The notes: a model not told the origin generated them from the letters alone. 64,000 nt of DNA from CAZGOM01 sp964542875 (GCA_964542875.1 CAZIWA010000014.1:5525-69524); one strand, 5' to 3'; counted from the first letter of the stretch, positions 1 to 8,566 are shown. Program-made: numbers and translations.

Positions 1-1
1 C

Positions 2-1762
2 ATCGACGGCGTCGGGCTTGATCTCCCCGGCTTTGAACGCCTCCCCGAGCAGCAGGTCAACCAGGTCGTCTTAAACCGCATGTACCCCGTGCTCAGCGAC
101 ATCCGCAAGTACAAAAAAGACCCTGACTTCGTCCTCGTCGAAGGCACCCACATCTCTTCCAAGGACATCGACACCGGCCAGATCGGCCAAGCCGAAATCT
201 CCATCCGCAATTACCTCGTCCTCATGGGCTACGGCATCACCAAGTTTGAGTCCGGCAACGCGCCCTTTGACTGCGCCAACTACTGGGGCGAAAACCACTA
301 CGGCGGCGGCTGGATGTCCCGCGTCCCCATGGCCATGCCCAAGCTCGCCTACGTCTACCTCGCCACCATCAGCCGCAACTTGAACCGCTGCAACTTCGTC
401 AAGTACATCCCCACCCCCAGCACCTCCAGCTACTGCCAGCAGTACAAGCACTACAAAGACGGCCACCTCGTCCATCCGTTCTGGACGGTCCGTGGTACCC
501 GCGATGTCACCCTCAAGCTCCCCGCCGGTGCCAGCATCACCGTCGTCGACTCGCAGGACAACGCCACCGTGCTTAAGGAACAAAACGGCACCGTGACTTT
601 TAAGATCAGCTCTTCCCCGGTCTACGTCCATGGCCTCACCGCTGACCCTGTCATGACCCTGGGCGAAAGCGACCACTCCGATTCCTTACCCGGCAACCTC
701 GCCAAAAAGGTGGCAAACCTCGGCGACGGAAGCTGGAGCGTCATCGTTGAAAGCGATCAGGAATACCTCAAAAACAAGCCGCTTCAGATCGAGCGGTTCC
801 AGGGCAACATGACCGCCGCCCCCGTCGAAGCGCCCAAGGCACAGGGTTCCAAGGCGCTGGCCGTCCACCTGCCCAAGCAGGAAAAAGACCGTGGCGTCAT
901 GCCCTTCTACACCACGCTCAAGCCTTCCAAGCCTGTCACCCTTCCCGGTAAAGGTGCGGAGCTTGGCCTCTGGGTCCACGCCGCCAGCGACTGGGGCCGC
1001 GTCGTCTACACCGTCCGCGACGCCAAAGGCGAAAAATGGATCAGCGTCGGAACCAAGGAAGACTGGAACTGCGACGACATCCACGGCTGGAGCAACTTCT
1101 GCTTCGACGGCTGGCGCTACGTCACCTTCCAGCTCCCCTCCAGCCTCCCCTACGACAGCTACCGCGAACGCGGCACCTCCTGGTGGGGCTCCTATGGCGG
1201 CGACGGCATCGTCGATCTCCCCCTCTCCCTTGAAAAAGTCACCATCGAACGCCGCCCCAAGGCCATCGTCGGTAACGATCTGGTCCCTGTGAAGCCTGAC
1301 GATGTTCTCCTGGGCGACCTCTACGTTGAATACGAAACCCCGCTGGACCAGACCAAGGAAGTCGTCCGTCTCTCCAATCTGCGCATGCCCGTGCCGCCGC
1401 CTGCGGACACATCCGGCATCAAAAACCCCATCGCAGACATGACCGCTTCCGGCGTCGGCGCACCCACCCAGGTCCTGGGCGTCAAAGACCCCGAGCACGA
1501 GTATGACGGCACACGCTGCCATGTGAACTTCACCCCCGTCCCCGACGCCAAATCCTACGACGTCTGGGTCAGCGCCTACGCCGACGGCCGCGGCGCGCTC
1601 AAGCTCGGCAAAGCCTGGACGGAATCCGGCAAACTCATCCGCGGCATGCGCCCCGACCGTGACTTCTGGGTCTTCGTCACTTACACCGACAAGGACGGCA
1701 AAGTCTCCAAGCCCTCCACCGGCCTGCAATTCCGCCTCCAGGATCGCTTCGGCTACAAATAA
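2..1762 (+). CDS. Large secreted glycosidase-like protein, C-terminal part (5' end outside window)
   Basis: The reading frame is open to the left edge, so this is the last 586 codons of a longer gene. The visible part is rich in Trp, Tyr and Gly, as in carbohydrate-active or carbohydrate-binding proteins. A beta-sandwich-like stretch around 1000-1400 contains 'WCDDIHGWSNFCFDGWRY'-type aromatic clusters, and the last ~95 residues (from about 1470) look like a fibronectin type III-like module ending in 'RFGYK'. No catalytic motif is visible in the part present. It resembles the large secreted proteins planctomycetes use on polysaccharides, but the family cannot be fixed from the fragment. The stop is followed by a hairpin at 1791-1817 that may end transcription. 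Confidence 0.6.
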   Translation: MDGVGLDLPGFERLPEQQVNQVVLNRMYPVLSDIRKYKKDPDFVLVEGTHISSKDIDTGQIGQAEISIRNYLVLMGYGITKFESGNAPFDCANYWGENHYGGGWMSRVPMAMPKLAYVYLATISRNLNRCNFVKYIPTPSTSSYCQQYKHYKDGHLVHPFWTVRGTRDVTLKLPAGASITVVDSQDNATVLKEQNGTVTFKISSSPVYVHGLTADPVMTLGESDHSDSLPGNLAKKVANLGDGSWSVIVESDQEYLKNKPLQIERFQGNMTAAPVEAPKAQGSKALAVHLPKQEKDRGVMPFYTTLKPSKPVTLPGKGAELGLWVHAASDWGRVVYTVRDAKGEKWISVGTKEDWNCDDIHGWSNFCFDGWRYVTFQLPSSLPYDSYRERGTSWWGSYGGDGIVDLPLSLEKVTIERRPKAIVGNDLVPVKPDDVLLGDLYVEYETPLDQTKEVVRLSNLRMPVPPPADTSGIKNPIADMTASGVGAPTQVLGVKDPEHEYDGTRCHVNFTPVPDAKSYDVWVSAYADGRGALKLGKAWTESGKLIRGMRPDRDFWVFVTYTDKDGKVSKPSTGLQFRLQDRFGYK

Positions 1763-1790
1763 CCCAATCCCAATCAACCCAACACGCTTC

Positions 1791-1830
1791 CTGCCCCTCT
1801 CTTTGGGAGAGAGGCAGGGGTGAGGGTCGC
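1791..1830. repeat. REP-like hairpin with GGGGTGAGGG tail, copy 1
   Basis: An imperfect stem (CTGCCCCTCTC paired with GAGAGAGGCAG, one mismatch) is followed by the tail GGGGTGAGGGTCGC. A second copy of the same design lies at 29922-29960. It sits between two convergent genes and could also act as a terminator. This kind of 'CCCTCTCCC...GGGAGAGGG-CTGGGGTGAGGG' element recurs as an intergenic repeat in many bacterial genomes. Confidence 0.6.
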
Positions 1831-1885
1831 ATTCGCGCACCTTCAACACCCCATTTCAATCCCAAACACCAACCATTTTCACTTT

Positions 1886-3109
1886 TTACTTTTCACTTCT
1901 CTTCGGCGGCTCCGGCGTCTGCTCATAAACCCCCACCCACTCCTCCGCCAGCGTCGCATCGCAAAACAACACCCAGCTCCTGACACCCACCCCAGCCTGC
2001 CGCAACACGTTTTTCACCACACCCAGCGCATCATCGATATGCATCAGCGCCAGGTCCAGATACGTGTAACGCAGCCCGGTCGCTCCGCCAGTCACGCACC
2101 CATGCTCCAGCGGGATCAGCGCCTGGTTTAGTGCAACATGCAGCCTGTATCGCAGGTCAGCCCGCGCCGAAGAAGGGATCTCCGCATCATCCACCTTCAC
2201 ATAGCAAAACGTCTCGCCATGGCGTGAAAACCGCTCGCTGGAAAACCGACCCGCTCGATGCTGGGCAAACCATAATCTCGAGTCTTCGCTCACCGCTAAA
2301 AACACGTCCTGCGTCCCCGGGTAATCCTCCGCAGGCACAGGATCCTGTTCCAGCCGGATCATCGATTGCTTGGTCTGCCGCAGTTCCGCGCTGTCCACCC
2401 GGTTGCACAAAAACAACGGCTCATGCGGCCGCTGATCCTTCAACGTCTGAATCAACGCCGCCACCGTCCCCGGCATTTGGACCACAGACCTTGCCTTCAC
2501 GGGCTTGAGCGCTTTTAAAACCGAGCCCCATCCCGTGTCCGGGCCGCGCACGGTGATAGCCCCGATCCACGTGTTCATCTCTTCCTCGCCCAGCAGCGCT
2601 TCCGTCGTCAGCAGCATCGCGTGATGCATCTGAATTGATTCATCGTTGGCCTTGTAGTGCAGATCGATCTGGTTGTGATCGCCGATCCGGGCCTCCACCA
2701 ACGCGGAAGTGATATCCACATACGTCCGGACGCCGATGCTCTGCCTTGCCAGCGAGTACGTCTCCGGAAGCCGGTAACCGAAAAACTCCCACCCCTCCAG
2801 CTTCGGCGCGCGCGACAAAATCGCATCCACCAGCGGCCTGAGCCCAAGCTCAGACTCCGGTGTAATCACCAGCCGCAACCCCCGCCCCTGGCTGCCGATG
2901 CCGTACTCCCACATCAGCGCGGGTGAAACCGCCTGCAGCGTCTGGCTCATCCACTCCGCCAGGTCCCATTGATGCCGCTGCGCAAACAAATCCACAATCG
3001 CGGGCGTCTTGTCCACAAACGCGCCCCACCACGCATCGATTTTCGCGATCACTTGCGCGCGCTGGGCCGCCTCTGCCTGATTGTCGCGGTCGATGAATCG
3101 CCAGCGCAT
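1886..3109 (-). CDS. Hypothetical protein (407 aa), no family recognised
   Basis: The start is the ATG at 3109 because GGAGGG lies six bases before it; the frame is open 33 codons further upstream without a comparable ribosome site. The product has no signal peptide or membrane segment and looks cytoplasmic. It begins MRWRFIDRD, has Trp-rich stretches near residues 25-70, and a central region with 'DIHLHYKAND'-like and 'GEEEMNTWIG' segments. I do not recognise it. It lies downstream of a Tdi1-type immunity-like gene and a SLOG-fold gene on the same strand, but a hairpin at 3157-3183 separates it from them. A role in toxin immunity or contact-dependent competition is only a guess from that position. 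Confidence 0.75.
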   Translation of the reverse strand: MRWRFIDRDNQAEAAQRAQVIAKIDAWWGAFVDKTPAIVDLFAQRHQWDLAEWMSQTLQAVSPALMWEYGIGSQGRGLRLVITPESELGLRPLVDAILSRAPKLEGWEFFGYRLPETYSLARQSIGVRTYVDITSALVEARIGDHNQIDLHYKANDESIQMHHAMLLTTEALLGEEEMNTWIGAITVRGPDTGWGSVLKALKPVKARSVVQMPGTVAALIQTLKDQRPHEPLFLCNRVDSAELRQTKQSMIRLEQDPVPAEDYPGTQDVFLAVSEDSRLWFAQHRAGRFSSERFSRHGETFCYVKVDDAEIPSSARADLRYRLHVALNQALIPLEHGCVTGGATGLRYTYLDLALMHIDDALGVVKNVLRQAGVGVRSWVLFCDATLAEEWVGVYEQTPEPPKRSEK

Positions 3110-3156
3110 GCGTATCCCTCCAGGAATGGCTTTCAATTCCATCCTATCAACAACAA

Positions 3157-3183
3157 GGCCCACGCAAATGGATTGCGTGGGCC
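3157..3183 (-). terminator. Rho-independent-like terminator after the Tdi1-like gene
   Basis: An 11-bp perfect stem (GGCCCACGCAA with TTGCGTGGGCC) with a 5-base loop lies 26 bases beyond the stop of the gene at 3209-3655. Read on the minus strand it is followed by the T-rich stretch TTGTTGTTGATAGG. Confidence 0.6.
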
Positions 3184-3208
3184 CTGAATCAAACCTTTTA
3201 TGCTTCAC

Positions 3209-3655
3209 TCACTTGGCGGCCTGCGCCAGTTCAGCATGCACCTTGCCCCACTTATCCAGGTGGTCTTTCACGCTCATCACCACCCGGTTGTCCGCGGCGT
3301 AAGTCCCGCCCAGCGCCGGCGAAACCTTGTAGCTGTACACCTGCCCGGGTTCCAGCATCACGCCACTGCTCGAAAGCTTGTCCACCACCGGGCGCATCAG
3401 CCAGTTACCGGATTTGCACGACATGCAGATGTGTTCCAGCACGTCTTCCTTGCTGTCGCCGATCTGGCGCATCTCGCCCTGGCCAACATCCAGCATGTGG
3501 ACGGTGCCCGGCGTCGTGGTGAGCAGCAAGTCGCCCGCACGCGTCACCATCCACACCTTGTACGGCCAGCGCAGCAGCCAGCGCCACTCCTTAAGCAAGG
3601 TCGGCCAGTCATGTCCTGCCGGGTCGATCGTGTAGTCTTTTAGTTGCATTTCCAT
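3209..3655 (-). CDS. T6SS immunity protein Tdi1-like (DUF1851) domain protein
   Basis: The product (148 aa) matches my memory of the Tdi1 C-terminal/DUF1851 family: a beta-rich module with 'GDLLLTTTPGTVHMLDVGQG' (about 42-61), 'NWLMRPVVDKL' (about 83-93) and the family hallmark 'YSYKVSPALGGTY' (about 108-120), where consensus members have a GYKxPPxLGGxY segment. In that family the proteins neutralise DNase effectors delivered by type VI secretion. Here no effector gene or secretion gene is visible nearby, so it would be an orphan immunity gene or have another role. GGGAGA lies 6-7 bases before the ATG. The assignment is by motif memory, not a search. Confidence 0.6.
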   Translation of the reverse strand: MEMQLKDYTIDPAGHDWPTLLKEWRWLLRWPYKVWMVTRAGDLLLTTTPGTVHMLDVGQGEMRQIGDSKEDVLEHICMSCKSGNWLMRPVVDKLSSSGVMLEPGQVYSYKVSPALGGTYAADNRVVMSVKDHLDKWGKVHAELAQAAK

Positions 3656-3726
3656 ATAGGTCTCCCTTCAGTGCTTCCCCGGCTATCTCAACTTTATGCA
3701 ATATCTCTTGTTAAAACAAATACCTT

Positions 3727-4212
3727 TCAGCCCGCAAGGGTGACTTTTGTTTCCGTATTGATGTGTACCACCCGCTGCCCCGCTTGGCGAGCGTAGGCCA
3801 CGGCGTCTCCCGTGCCTCCTTTCCCTTTGGCTGGCCGGCCATCCCAAACCGCGATCAGGACATCGCTCAAATCCACCACCCGGTGCCCCGCTGCGAGAAA
3901 AGCATCGCGATTGCTCCCCGGCACATTCAGCACCTCCCGCCAGTGCGCCTGCCCCAACAGCCGCCGATACCCTGGCAGTTCCTCCGCACTGAATGTGCTT
4001 TCATACCCCGCAAACGGAACCACCACGCCCAGCCGTCCCCCACGCCGGATCGCAATTTCAGAAAACAACTGGTCCGCCCCGATCGCCAGCGAATTGATCG
4101 CCTCAAATTCCTCTGCTCCCAAATCTGAAATGGCTTTCTCCAGTGCCTCAGAAACCCACGCCCAATCGCCCGGCCAAGCCAGCACCCGATGCCCCGTCAA
4201 TCCAATCTTCAT
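3727..4212 (-). CDS. SLOG/DprA-like Rossmann-fold nucleotide-binding protein
   Basis: A 161-aa protein starting MKIGLTGHR; the start at 4212 is chosen because GGAG lies six bases upstream. The 'GLTGHR' opening, a central 'SLAIGADQLFSEIAIRRGG' (residues about 45-63), 'VVPF' and the C-terminal 'DVLIAVWDGRPAKGKGGTGDAVAYA' pattern fit the SLOG superfamily, which binds nucleotides or nucleotide-derived ligands. Members act in DNA uptake (DprA), cytokinin-like base release (LOG) or as sensors in nucleotide-signal immunity systems. No effector domain is fused and no partner effector is adjacent, so the specific role is unknown. Confidence 0.65.
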   Translation of the reverse strand: MKIGLTGHRVLAWPGDWAWVSEALEKAISDLGAEEFEAINSLAIGADQLFSEIAIRRGGRLGVVVPFAGYESTFSAEELPGYRRLLGQAHWREVLNVPGSNRDAFLAAGHRVVDLSDVLIAVWDGRPAKGKGGTGDAVAYARQAGQRVVHINTETKVTLAG

Positions 4213-4286
4213 CGCATTCTCCAATCCGTCGCATTTCTCATCAGCCTGCATTCCACTATTCTAAAGCGGCGATTGCATCGGCATCG

Positions 4287-4547
4287 ATGAAAACGCACTC
4301 GACTGCCTCCAGACACCCAACTTGGACAGCCTTGGCACTTTTGGCAGGCGCTTTCGCTGCGTATTCCGAATGCCCCAGTTGCATCCCAGCCATTCCACAG
4401 GCCTGCACCGGCAAAAGTCTCCTGCCCATCATCCGCCGCCAGGTGATGCAGGTTCGTGACGTCCTCCACGGCGAACACGCCGGCCAATACGACTACAACA
4501 CCGGCGTCCACTACCTCGTCGGCAACCAATTCACCGCTTTCCTCTAA
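4287..4547 (+). CDS. Doubtful small ORF (86 aa) in a gene-poor gap
   Basis: The gap 4213-4628 between two minus-strand genes holds one plus-strand frame of note, starting MKTHSTASRH, with a hydrophobic patch (TALALLAGAFAAY) and a Cys-containing segment (CPSCIPAIPQAC). There is no ribosome site before the ATG and I recognise no family. It may be a fragment of a decayed gene or chance. Apart from this I see nothing in the gap. Confidence 0.18.
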   Translation: MKTHSTASRHPTWTALALLAGAFAAYSECPSCIPAIPQACTGKSLLPIIRRQVMQVRDVLHGEHAGQYDYNTGVHYLVGNQFTAFL

Positions 4548-4628
4548 CCCCACAAAATTTCAAATCAGGCCATGCTCCCGAACATGCGCCTTATCTCCTT
4601 GGCATTGTCTGCCCTTCGCCATCCGCCC

Positions 4629-5426
4629 TTACCACGTCTCTTCAAAGACCTGCGCTCCGTGGTTTTTATAGCTCACATAAACAAACCGTGTGCCGACCGT
4701 GCCTGAGCCGAACTTGTCGGGCTGATTCTTGCCGGTCCCAAAAACGTGCCCATCTCCCATGACGAAATTCAAGAGCCCGTTGCCGCCCAGCCTTCCACGG
4801 CCTTTGACGTAATGGCAGCGCTCGTAATAGTCCAAAAGCGGCGCAGCCGATTGATCCATTACACTACGGTCCCATTGCAGTTTGGTGCTGGATGTGAGGC
4901 CCCAGCAATCGGAGATCATCCAGAGCCTTTCCATCCTGCTTGATAAAAGCCGATCGGTGTAGAAATTGATGAGGGCGTTGGTCTTGTACGGGTCTGGGTT
5001 ATACGCCCCGGCATCACTGGCCATGGAGAAATTCATCCCGTAGGTGATCCGGGTTTGAATGCTGATGGGCCTTGGCCAACTCGTAGGGCATTGATACACC
5101 TTCATCCGTGCGTTGGGCAGCGATGTCAGCCACTCCGGCTGATTGGCATTGGCCCCCAGGTACGGCGCGAGCTTCATCATCCACGAAGTTTCAACCCATC
5201 CCGGACGTGGGTTGGTCACTTCTCCCGGGCTGCTGCCCCGGAAATCAGCAGCATAGGTAAACACCGCCACACCCATCTGGCGCAGGTTCGACTTGCATAT
5301 CGCAAACCGTGCCGACTCCCGCGCCGCCTCCAGGCTCGGCACCACCATCGCCACCAGGAGCCCCACGACGGCGATCACAACCAGCAGTTCAATAAGCGAA
5401 AATGCGCGAAAATGCCGTAAGCCCAT
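4629..5426 (-). CDS. Type II secretion/type IV pilin-like protein (planctomycete DGH type)
   Basis: The 265-aa product starts at the ATG at 5426, preceded by GGGG at a suitable distance. Its N-terminus 'RAFSLIELLVVIAVVGLLV' is the prepilin methylation and transmembrane helix; position -1 of the expected cleavage site is Ala rather than the usual Gly. The body is a soluble beta-rich domain, and the C-terminus carries 'VMGDGHVFGTG', the DGH motif typical of these abundant planctomycete proteins. They are processed by prepilin peptidase and probably sit at the envelope as pseudopilins; their individual functions are unknown. No secretion machinery gene is adjacent. Three more members lie at 27598, 35130 and 56478. 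Confidence 0.85.
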   Translation of the reverse strand: MGLRHFRAFSLIELLVVIAVVGLLVAMVVPSLEAARESARFAICKSNLRQMGVAVFTYAADFRGSSPGEVTNPRPGWVETSWMMKLAPYLGANANQPEWLTSLPNARMKVYQCPTSWPRPISIQTRITYGMNFSMASDAGAYNPDPYKTNALINFYTDRLLSSRMERLWMISDCWGLTSSTKLQWDRSVMDQSAAPLLDYYERCHYVKGRGRLGGNGLLNFVMGDGHVFGTGKNQPDKFGSGTVGTRFVYVSYKNHGAQVFEETW

Positions 5427-5795
5427 TTCCCACCCCTTCAAAATATGAATCCATGCGATATGCGGGTTTCAATATAGCAGCGCATCAATTCCCAAAACCT
5501 GTCGGATTATCCTGACAAGTCATTCAAATGTACTGAATAACTCGGCCGTGGATTGATCTTTCTTCTATCCTTCAAGTCCGGCCTTGCCCATGCTTAATGA
5601 GCCGGCATCTGGCCTATTCGCTCCCGGCGTCATCCGGAAACCGTCCCATGGCAATCACTTCCGTGCATGACCCGCAGGGGCATATGATTGCCGGCTTGCA
5701 TGTAAAGTGGAGGGGCCAAGAGTCCAGGGCCCATGACCTAAGATCCGGGGCCAAAAGAGTTTGAAGAGTTGAAGAACTTTCCGAGGAGGTTTGGT
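5427..5795. other. Intergenic region between divergent genes, nothing identified
   Basis: The 369 bases separate the pilin-like gene (minus) from the lipoprotein gene (plus) and should hold both promoters. I see no clear hairpin, repeat or RNA gene. The only strong signal is AGGAGG at 5784-5789, the ribosome site of the next gene. Confidence 0.5.
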
Positions 5796-6296
5796 GTGAG
5801 GTATTTGGCGCTTGTGTTGGCGTTTTTAGGGTTATTAGTGGCAGGTTGCAGCGCTGGCGAAGAGCCAGTGGCGCCGTGGCTTGGAGAGCCACCTGTGGGG
5901 GTGCTGGGGTACCCGGCGGGGTATTATCTCACGGTCGAAGGGATCACAGTGCATCGCATGGGCAAAGGCAAGCCGGTAGAGACGTTTTTGAAAGTCACCA
6001 GGGTGAATGGCGAAGCGTTAAGTGCACCGCGGGAAATCAGGCTGCGAAATGTGGACACAAAAGAAGGCAAGCGACTGGTGGTGAAGGGGTTTGAGGATTT
6101 TGAACTAAAGGGGGATGTGCCGCAGGCGGTGCTTGCCTATGACGTGGAATCCGGGAAAAACCCAGACGACAACTGGTCACTGGCGCAGCGGGGCTACAAG
6201 CGGACGCCGTGGTACATGGTGTTTGATTTAGTGGTGCTCAAGGCCGTGGAACCCAAAGAGTTGGCGGTGACAAAGTGGGAGCCTGCCCATCGGTAG
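5796..6296 (+). CDS. Predicted lipoprotein (166 aa)
   Basis: The start is taken as the GTG at 5796, because AGGAGG lies exactly six bases before it; an upstream TTG at 5769 has no such site and would swallow the ribosome site. The product then begins MRYLALVLAFLGLLVAGC, a lipoprotein signal with the lipobox LVAGC and the acylated Cys at residue 18. The mature part (about 148 aa) has beta-strand-like segments and no recognisable domain. It is followed by the tRNA-Pro gene on the same strand. Confidence 0.8.
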   Translation: MRYLALVLAFLGLLVAGCSAGEEPVAPWLGEPPVGVLGYPAGYYLTVEGITVHRMGKGKPVETFLKVTRVNGEALSAPREIRLRNVDTKEGKRLVVKGFEDFELKGDVPQAVLAYDVESGKNPDDNWSLAQRGYKRTPWYMVFDLVVLKAVEPKELAVTKWEPAHR

Positions 6297-6385
6297 GCTG
6301 GTGCCGTGGCAAAACAGGCTTTGGCTGCAAATCGGTCGTACTGGTCGATCCCGCCTCACCCGGTTACAATCCACATCCCTCACTA

Positions 6386-6460
6386 CGGGGTGTAGCTCAG
6401 CTTGGCTAGAGCGCCTGCTTTGGGTGCAGGAAGTCGTCGGTTCGAATCCGGCCACCCCGA
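6386..6460 (+). tRNA. tRNA-Pro (anticodon TGG)
   Basis: A complete cloverleaf can be drawn. The acceptor stem CGGGGTG (6386-6392) pairs with CACCCCG (6453-6459), with discriminator A at 6460. The D-arm contains the TAGCTCAG start. The anticodon stem is CCTGC/GCAGG with loop TTTGGGT, giving anticodon TGG at 6421-6423. The T-arm is GTCGG-TTCGAAT-CCGGC. The CCA end is not encoded. It reads codon CCA, and other Pro codons by wobble. Confidence 0.95.
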
Positions 6461-6474
6461 TTGTCCAGCGAATC

Positions 6475-6504
6475 AAGCCCTTTGACTAACAAGTCAAAGG
6501 GCTT
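6475..6504 (+). terminator. Hairpin after tRNA-Pro
   Basis: A perfect 12-bp stem (AAGCCCTTTGAC with GTCAAAGGGCTT) and a 6-base loop begin 14 bases after the tRNA. The tail (ATTCATTT) is only moderately T-rich. It is placed as the tRNA terminator. The rest of 6505-6736 holds no gene that I can support. Confidence 0.65.
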
Positions 6505-6736
6505 ATTCATTTCCAGCTCAACAGTTACGCCGTTCATCCTGTAGTTCCAACCGACTAAATTTAGCAAAACGGGCTTTGTCTCTGTATCCGCAAAAACCAC
6601 TTGCTTTCGAGCGTCTGAGGCAGTTCAAACGCTTTTATCGCCAGATCTGAGGATTCGTCGCGGGAATGGTCGAAAACCTCCATCTGGAGAGACCCGTTAC
6701 CCGGCCGGGCTTTGAAAACAACATGCCAGGTTTGCG

Positions 6737-7045
6737 TCAACCAGCGGCGGGGTGTTTAACTGGCGCTGATTCAGGGCCCAGTAGCTGGGCAGTGCGGCGC
6801 GTGTTTAATGCAATCTCGCGCACCGCCAGCAATAGCGCAGCGGCGGCCCAGAAACTCACGAGATTCACAATCCCGCCCATGATCACAAGAAACGCGGCAA
6901 CGGCGCCCACCGCAGGCTGATTACCGTATTGCACATAGGCCCCAAACGCTCCAGCAATGGAAGCCAGAAGCCCGATAACCCCAACCACCTTGAATATCCC
7001 GGCCATCATCTCCAAAGATTCATAGTTGTCTTGATTAGGTGCCAT
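6737..7045 (-). CDS. Small membrane protein (102 aa), two transmembrane helices
   Basis: The start at 7045 is fixed by GAGGAG six bases upstream. The product MAPNQDNYES... has two long hydrophobic segments (about residues 16-37, with 'VVGVIGLLASIAGAFGAYV', and about 47-75), a short acidic N-terminus and a soluble C-terminal tail. No family is recognised. It sits at the edge of the stress gene cluster, on the same strand as the ferritin-like DUF892 gene but separated from it by a terminator. Confidence 0.75.
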   Translation of the reverse strand: MAPNQDNYESLEMMAGIFKVVGVIGLLASIAGAFGAYVQYGNQPAVGAVAAFLVIMGGIVNLVSFWAAAALLLAVREIALNTRRTAQLLGPESAPVKHPAAG

Positions 7046-7244
7046 CGGAAACTCCTCTGAATGCCCCGGCGACGGCCGGAAAATGTCCAGCCATCCTACT
7101 CCCCCCACCAACGAAAACACCCGCGAATCTCCATCGTCCTTACTTCGCTATCGAGATTCAAGCTTCCAGACGCAACAACTGCATCGCTCTTAGGTGTTGA
7201 TCGCACCCCGATAAGTAGTTCTTCCGGTGTCCAGTCACCCGATA

Positions 7245-7274
7245 AAAAACCTTCGCTTTTCAGCGAAGGTTTTT
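7245..7274. terminator. Strong bidirectional-type terminator
   Basis: A 13-bp stem (AAAAACCTTCGCT with AGCGAAGGTTTTT, loop TTTC) is flanked by A-runs on one side and T-runs on the other. It lies 34 bases beyond the stop of the minus-strand DUF892 gene and reads as that gene's terminator. The rest of 7046-7307 shows nothing else. Confidence 0.8.
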
Positions 7275-7307
7275 ATTTTGCCTGCCCCCGGATATTCCTT
7301 CAAAACA

Positions 7308-7805
7308 TTACTCAGTTGCCACGCCGGCGTAGAGTTCCTTCATGCAGATCCGGGTAAGCCCTTCGTCGGCGTTCTTTTCTTCCTGAAGGGTTTCGCTCAG
7401 GAGGTCAACCGCAACGGAAGCACCCATCTGCTTGGCCAGTGCCCGGGCCGTGCCATACCCAGCGATTTCATAGTGTTCCACGCGCTGGGCCGCGGCCACC
7501 AGCAACGCATCGCACAATGCGGCATCGCCTTCTTCTTCCATGGCTTCTCCCCCTTCTTCGATCAAGCCTTCCATTGCCTTACAGTGCTTGCCGCCTGGCT
7601 TGATGCCCACTTCCTGCGCCACCTGTTCCAGGCGCATGACGTGGCCTTTGGTTTCCTCCAGATGTTCCTCAAAAGCCTGCTTCAGCGCGGGACTGCTGGC
7701 GGCCTTGACCATCTTGGGCAATGCCTTCACAAGCTGCTTCTCAGCGCTGTAAAGGTCCTTGATCTGGTCCTCAAAAAGGTCGTTGAGCGTTTTAAGCGTG
7801 GACAT
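7308..7805 (-). CDS. Ferritin-like DUF892 protein (YciE/YciF family)
   Basis: The 165-aa protein begins MSTLKTLNDLFEDQIKDLY, the characteristic opening of the DUF892 ferritin-like family. Four-helix-bundle features are visible: 'DQIKDLYSAEKQLVKALPKM' (about 14-33), 'FEEHLEETKGHVMRLE' (about 46-61) and 'RVEHYEIAGYGTARALA' (about 107-123), which carry the Glu/His residues expected to bind a di-metal centre. Members accumulate under osmotic, oxidative or stationary-phase stress. The start at 7805 is preceded by AGGAG. The location beside PRC-barrel, BON and glycine-zipper genes fits a general stress role. Confidence 0.88.
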   Translation of the reverse strand: MSTLKTLNDLFEDQIKDLYSAEKQLVKALPKMVKAASSPALKQAFEEHLEETKGHVMRLEQVAQEVGIKPGGKHCKAMEGLIEEGGEAMEEEGDAALCDALLVAAAQRVEHYEIAGYGTARALAKQMGASVAVDLLSETLQEEKNADEGLTRICMKELYAGVATE

Positions 7806-8029
7806 GGCGATCTCCTGCAAAGGTGAAAATGAAATCCAACACGAGGTCTTCAAATTAGCCCTCCGCCGCAGCCGGGCCAAGAGGGTTTATCCCCACGCCT
7901 TACCCTGCCGTTTCCCCGAGGCCGCATAAGAAATGCCACCCTCTCAAATGCTGCCTCGGACATTTGCCATGTCGGCGGTCAGTAAAAAACCGATAGGGCC
8001 TGATCATCCCCTCCGGCTACTGTCGGGAT

Positions 8030-8527
8030 ATGAGCCAGCACTTCCCATCACAGACCATTCACGAAGCCACCTTCCTCACCAGTGGACGCGTGATCGACCA
8101 GGTCAGCGTCAACACCGGCGACCTGGATTCCAATTGGATCGAATATTACGAAGGCCTGCTTCTCAGCGGCGGCGGGCCCCTGGACAAAGCCATTCCCCAA
8201 TGGCTGCTGGTTGTGCAGCACGCATCCGACTCTCTGGGTGTCGCGTCCCTTGGGCAGGGAGATCGCTGCCTATGCTCAATGCTCTTTTTATCCGGCAAGG
8301 ACAGGGCACAGGAGTCGCGCGTGATATACGAAATCCTTCAATACATGACGCACGCCACCTCGCACCACAAAAACCTCCGCGAGCCGGATTCCCAGCTTCT
8401 TGCGCTCAAGCAGCGGCCTCTGCTGGCCGTCGCCCTCTTCCCCGGCTTTGACACCATGGCCAGTTCCATGGCGCTGGATACGTCCTTGTTTCTCGCCGCT
8501 GCCTGGTTTGATCTTCACCCCACTTAA
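8030..8527 (+). CDS. Unknown protein, paralogue of 21797-22285
   Basis: A 165-aa soluble protein starting MSQHFPSQTI. I recognise no named family, but it aligns over most of its length with the 162-aa product at 21797-22285. Shared features are 'GR(V/L)(I/L)D' near the start, 'M(L/M)FLSG(K/R)D' followed by 'R..(I)IY..(I/L)' in the middle, and '..(Q/E)LL.(L/V)..RPL.A' near the end. The conservation in two divergent copies supports a real protein. The site before the ATG is weak (GGGAT). The two copies lie at the two ends of the stress and end-joining region. Confidence 0.7.
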   Translation: MSQHFPSQTIHEATFLTSGRVIDQVSVNTGDLDSNWIEYYEGLLLSGGGPLDKAIPQWLLVVQHASDSLGVASLGQGDRCLCSMLFLSGKDRAQESRVIYEILQYMTHATSHHKNLREPDSQLLALKQRPLLAVALFPGFDTMASSMALDTSLFLAAAWFDLHPT

Positions 8528-8566
8528 TCCCTTCTTCTTGCGATTCCTCAAACCGCCGCCGGCATC

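Noticed and set aside
686..1849. Long minus-strand open frame opposite the first gene
   Set aside because: Its sequence is the Gly/Val/Asp-rich type produced by reading a GC-rich gene backwards. It covers a well-supported plus-strand gene and has no ribosome site.
6301..6600. Plus- and minus-strand frames across the tRNA (for example GVAGFEPTTSCTQS and LLWVQEVVGSNPATP)
   Set aside because: They translate the tRNA-Pro sequence itself, a common false gene. The minus-strand part beyond it runs through the terminator hairpin and matches no integrase.
6386..6736. Integration site of a mobile element at tRNA-Pro
   Set aside because: No integrase, no repeated tRNA 3' end and no element boundary could be found downstream, so only the possibility is mentioned in the stress-island finding.
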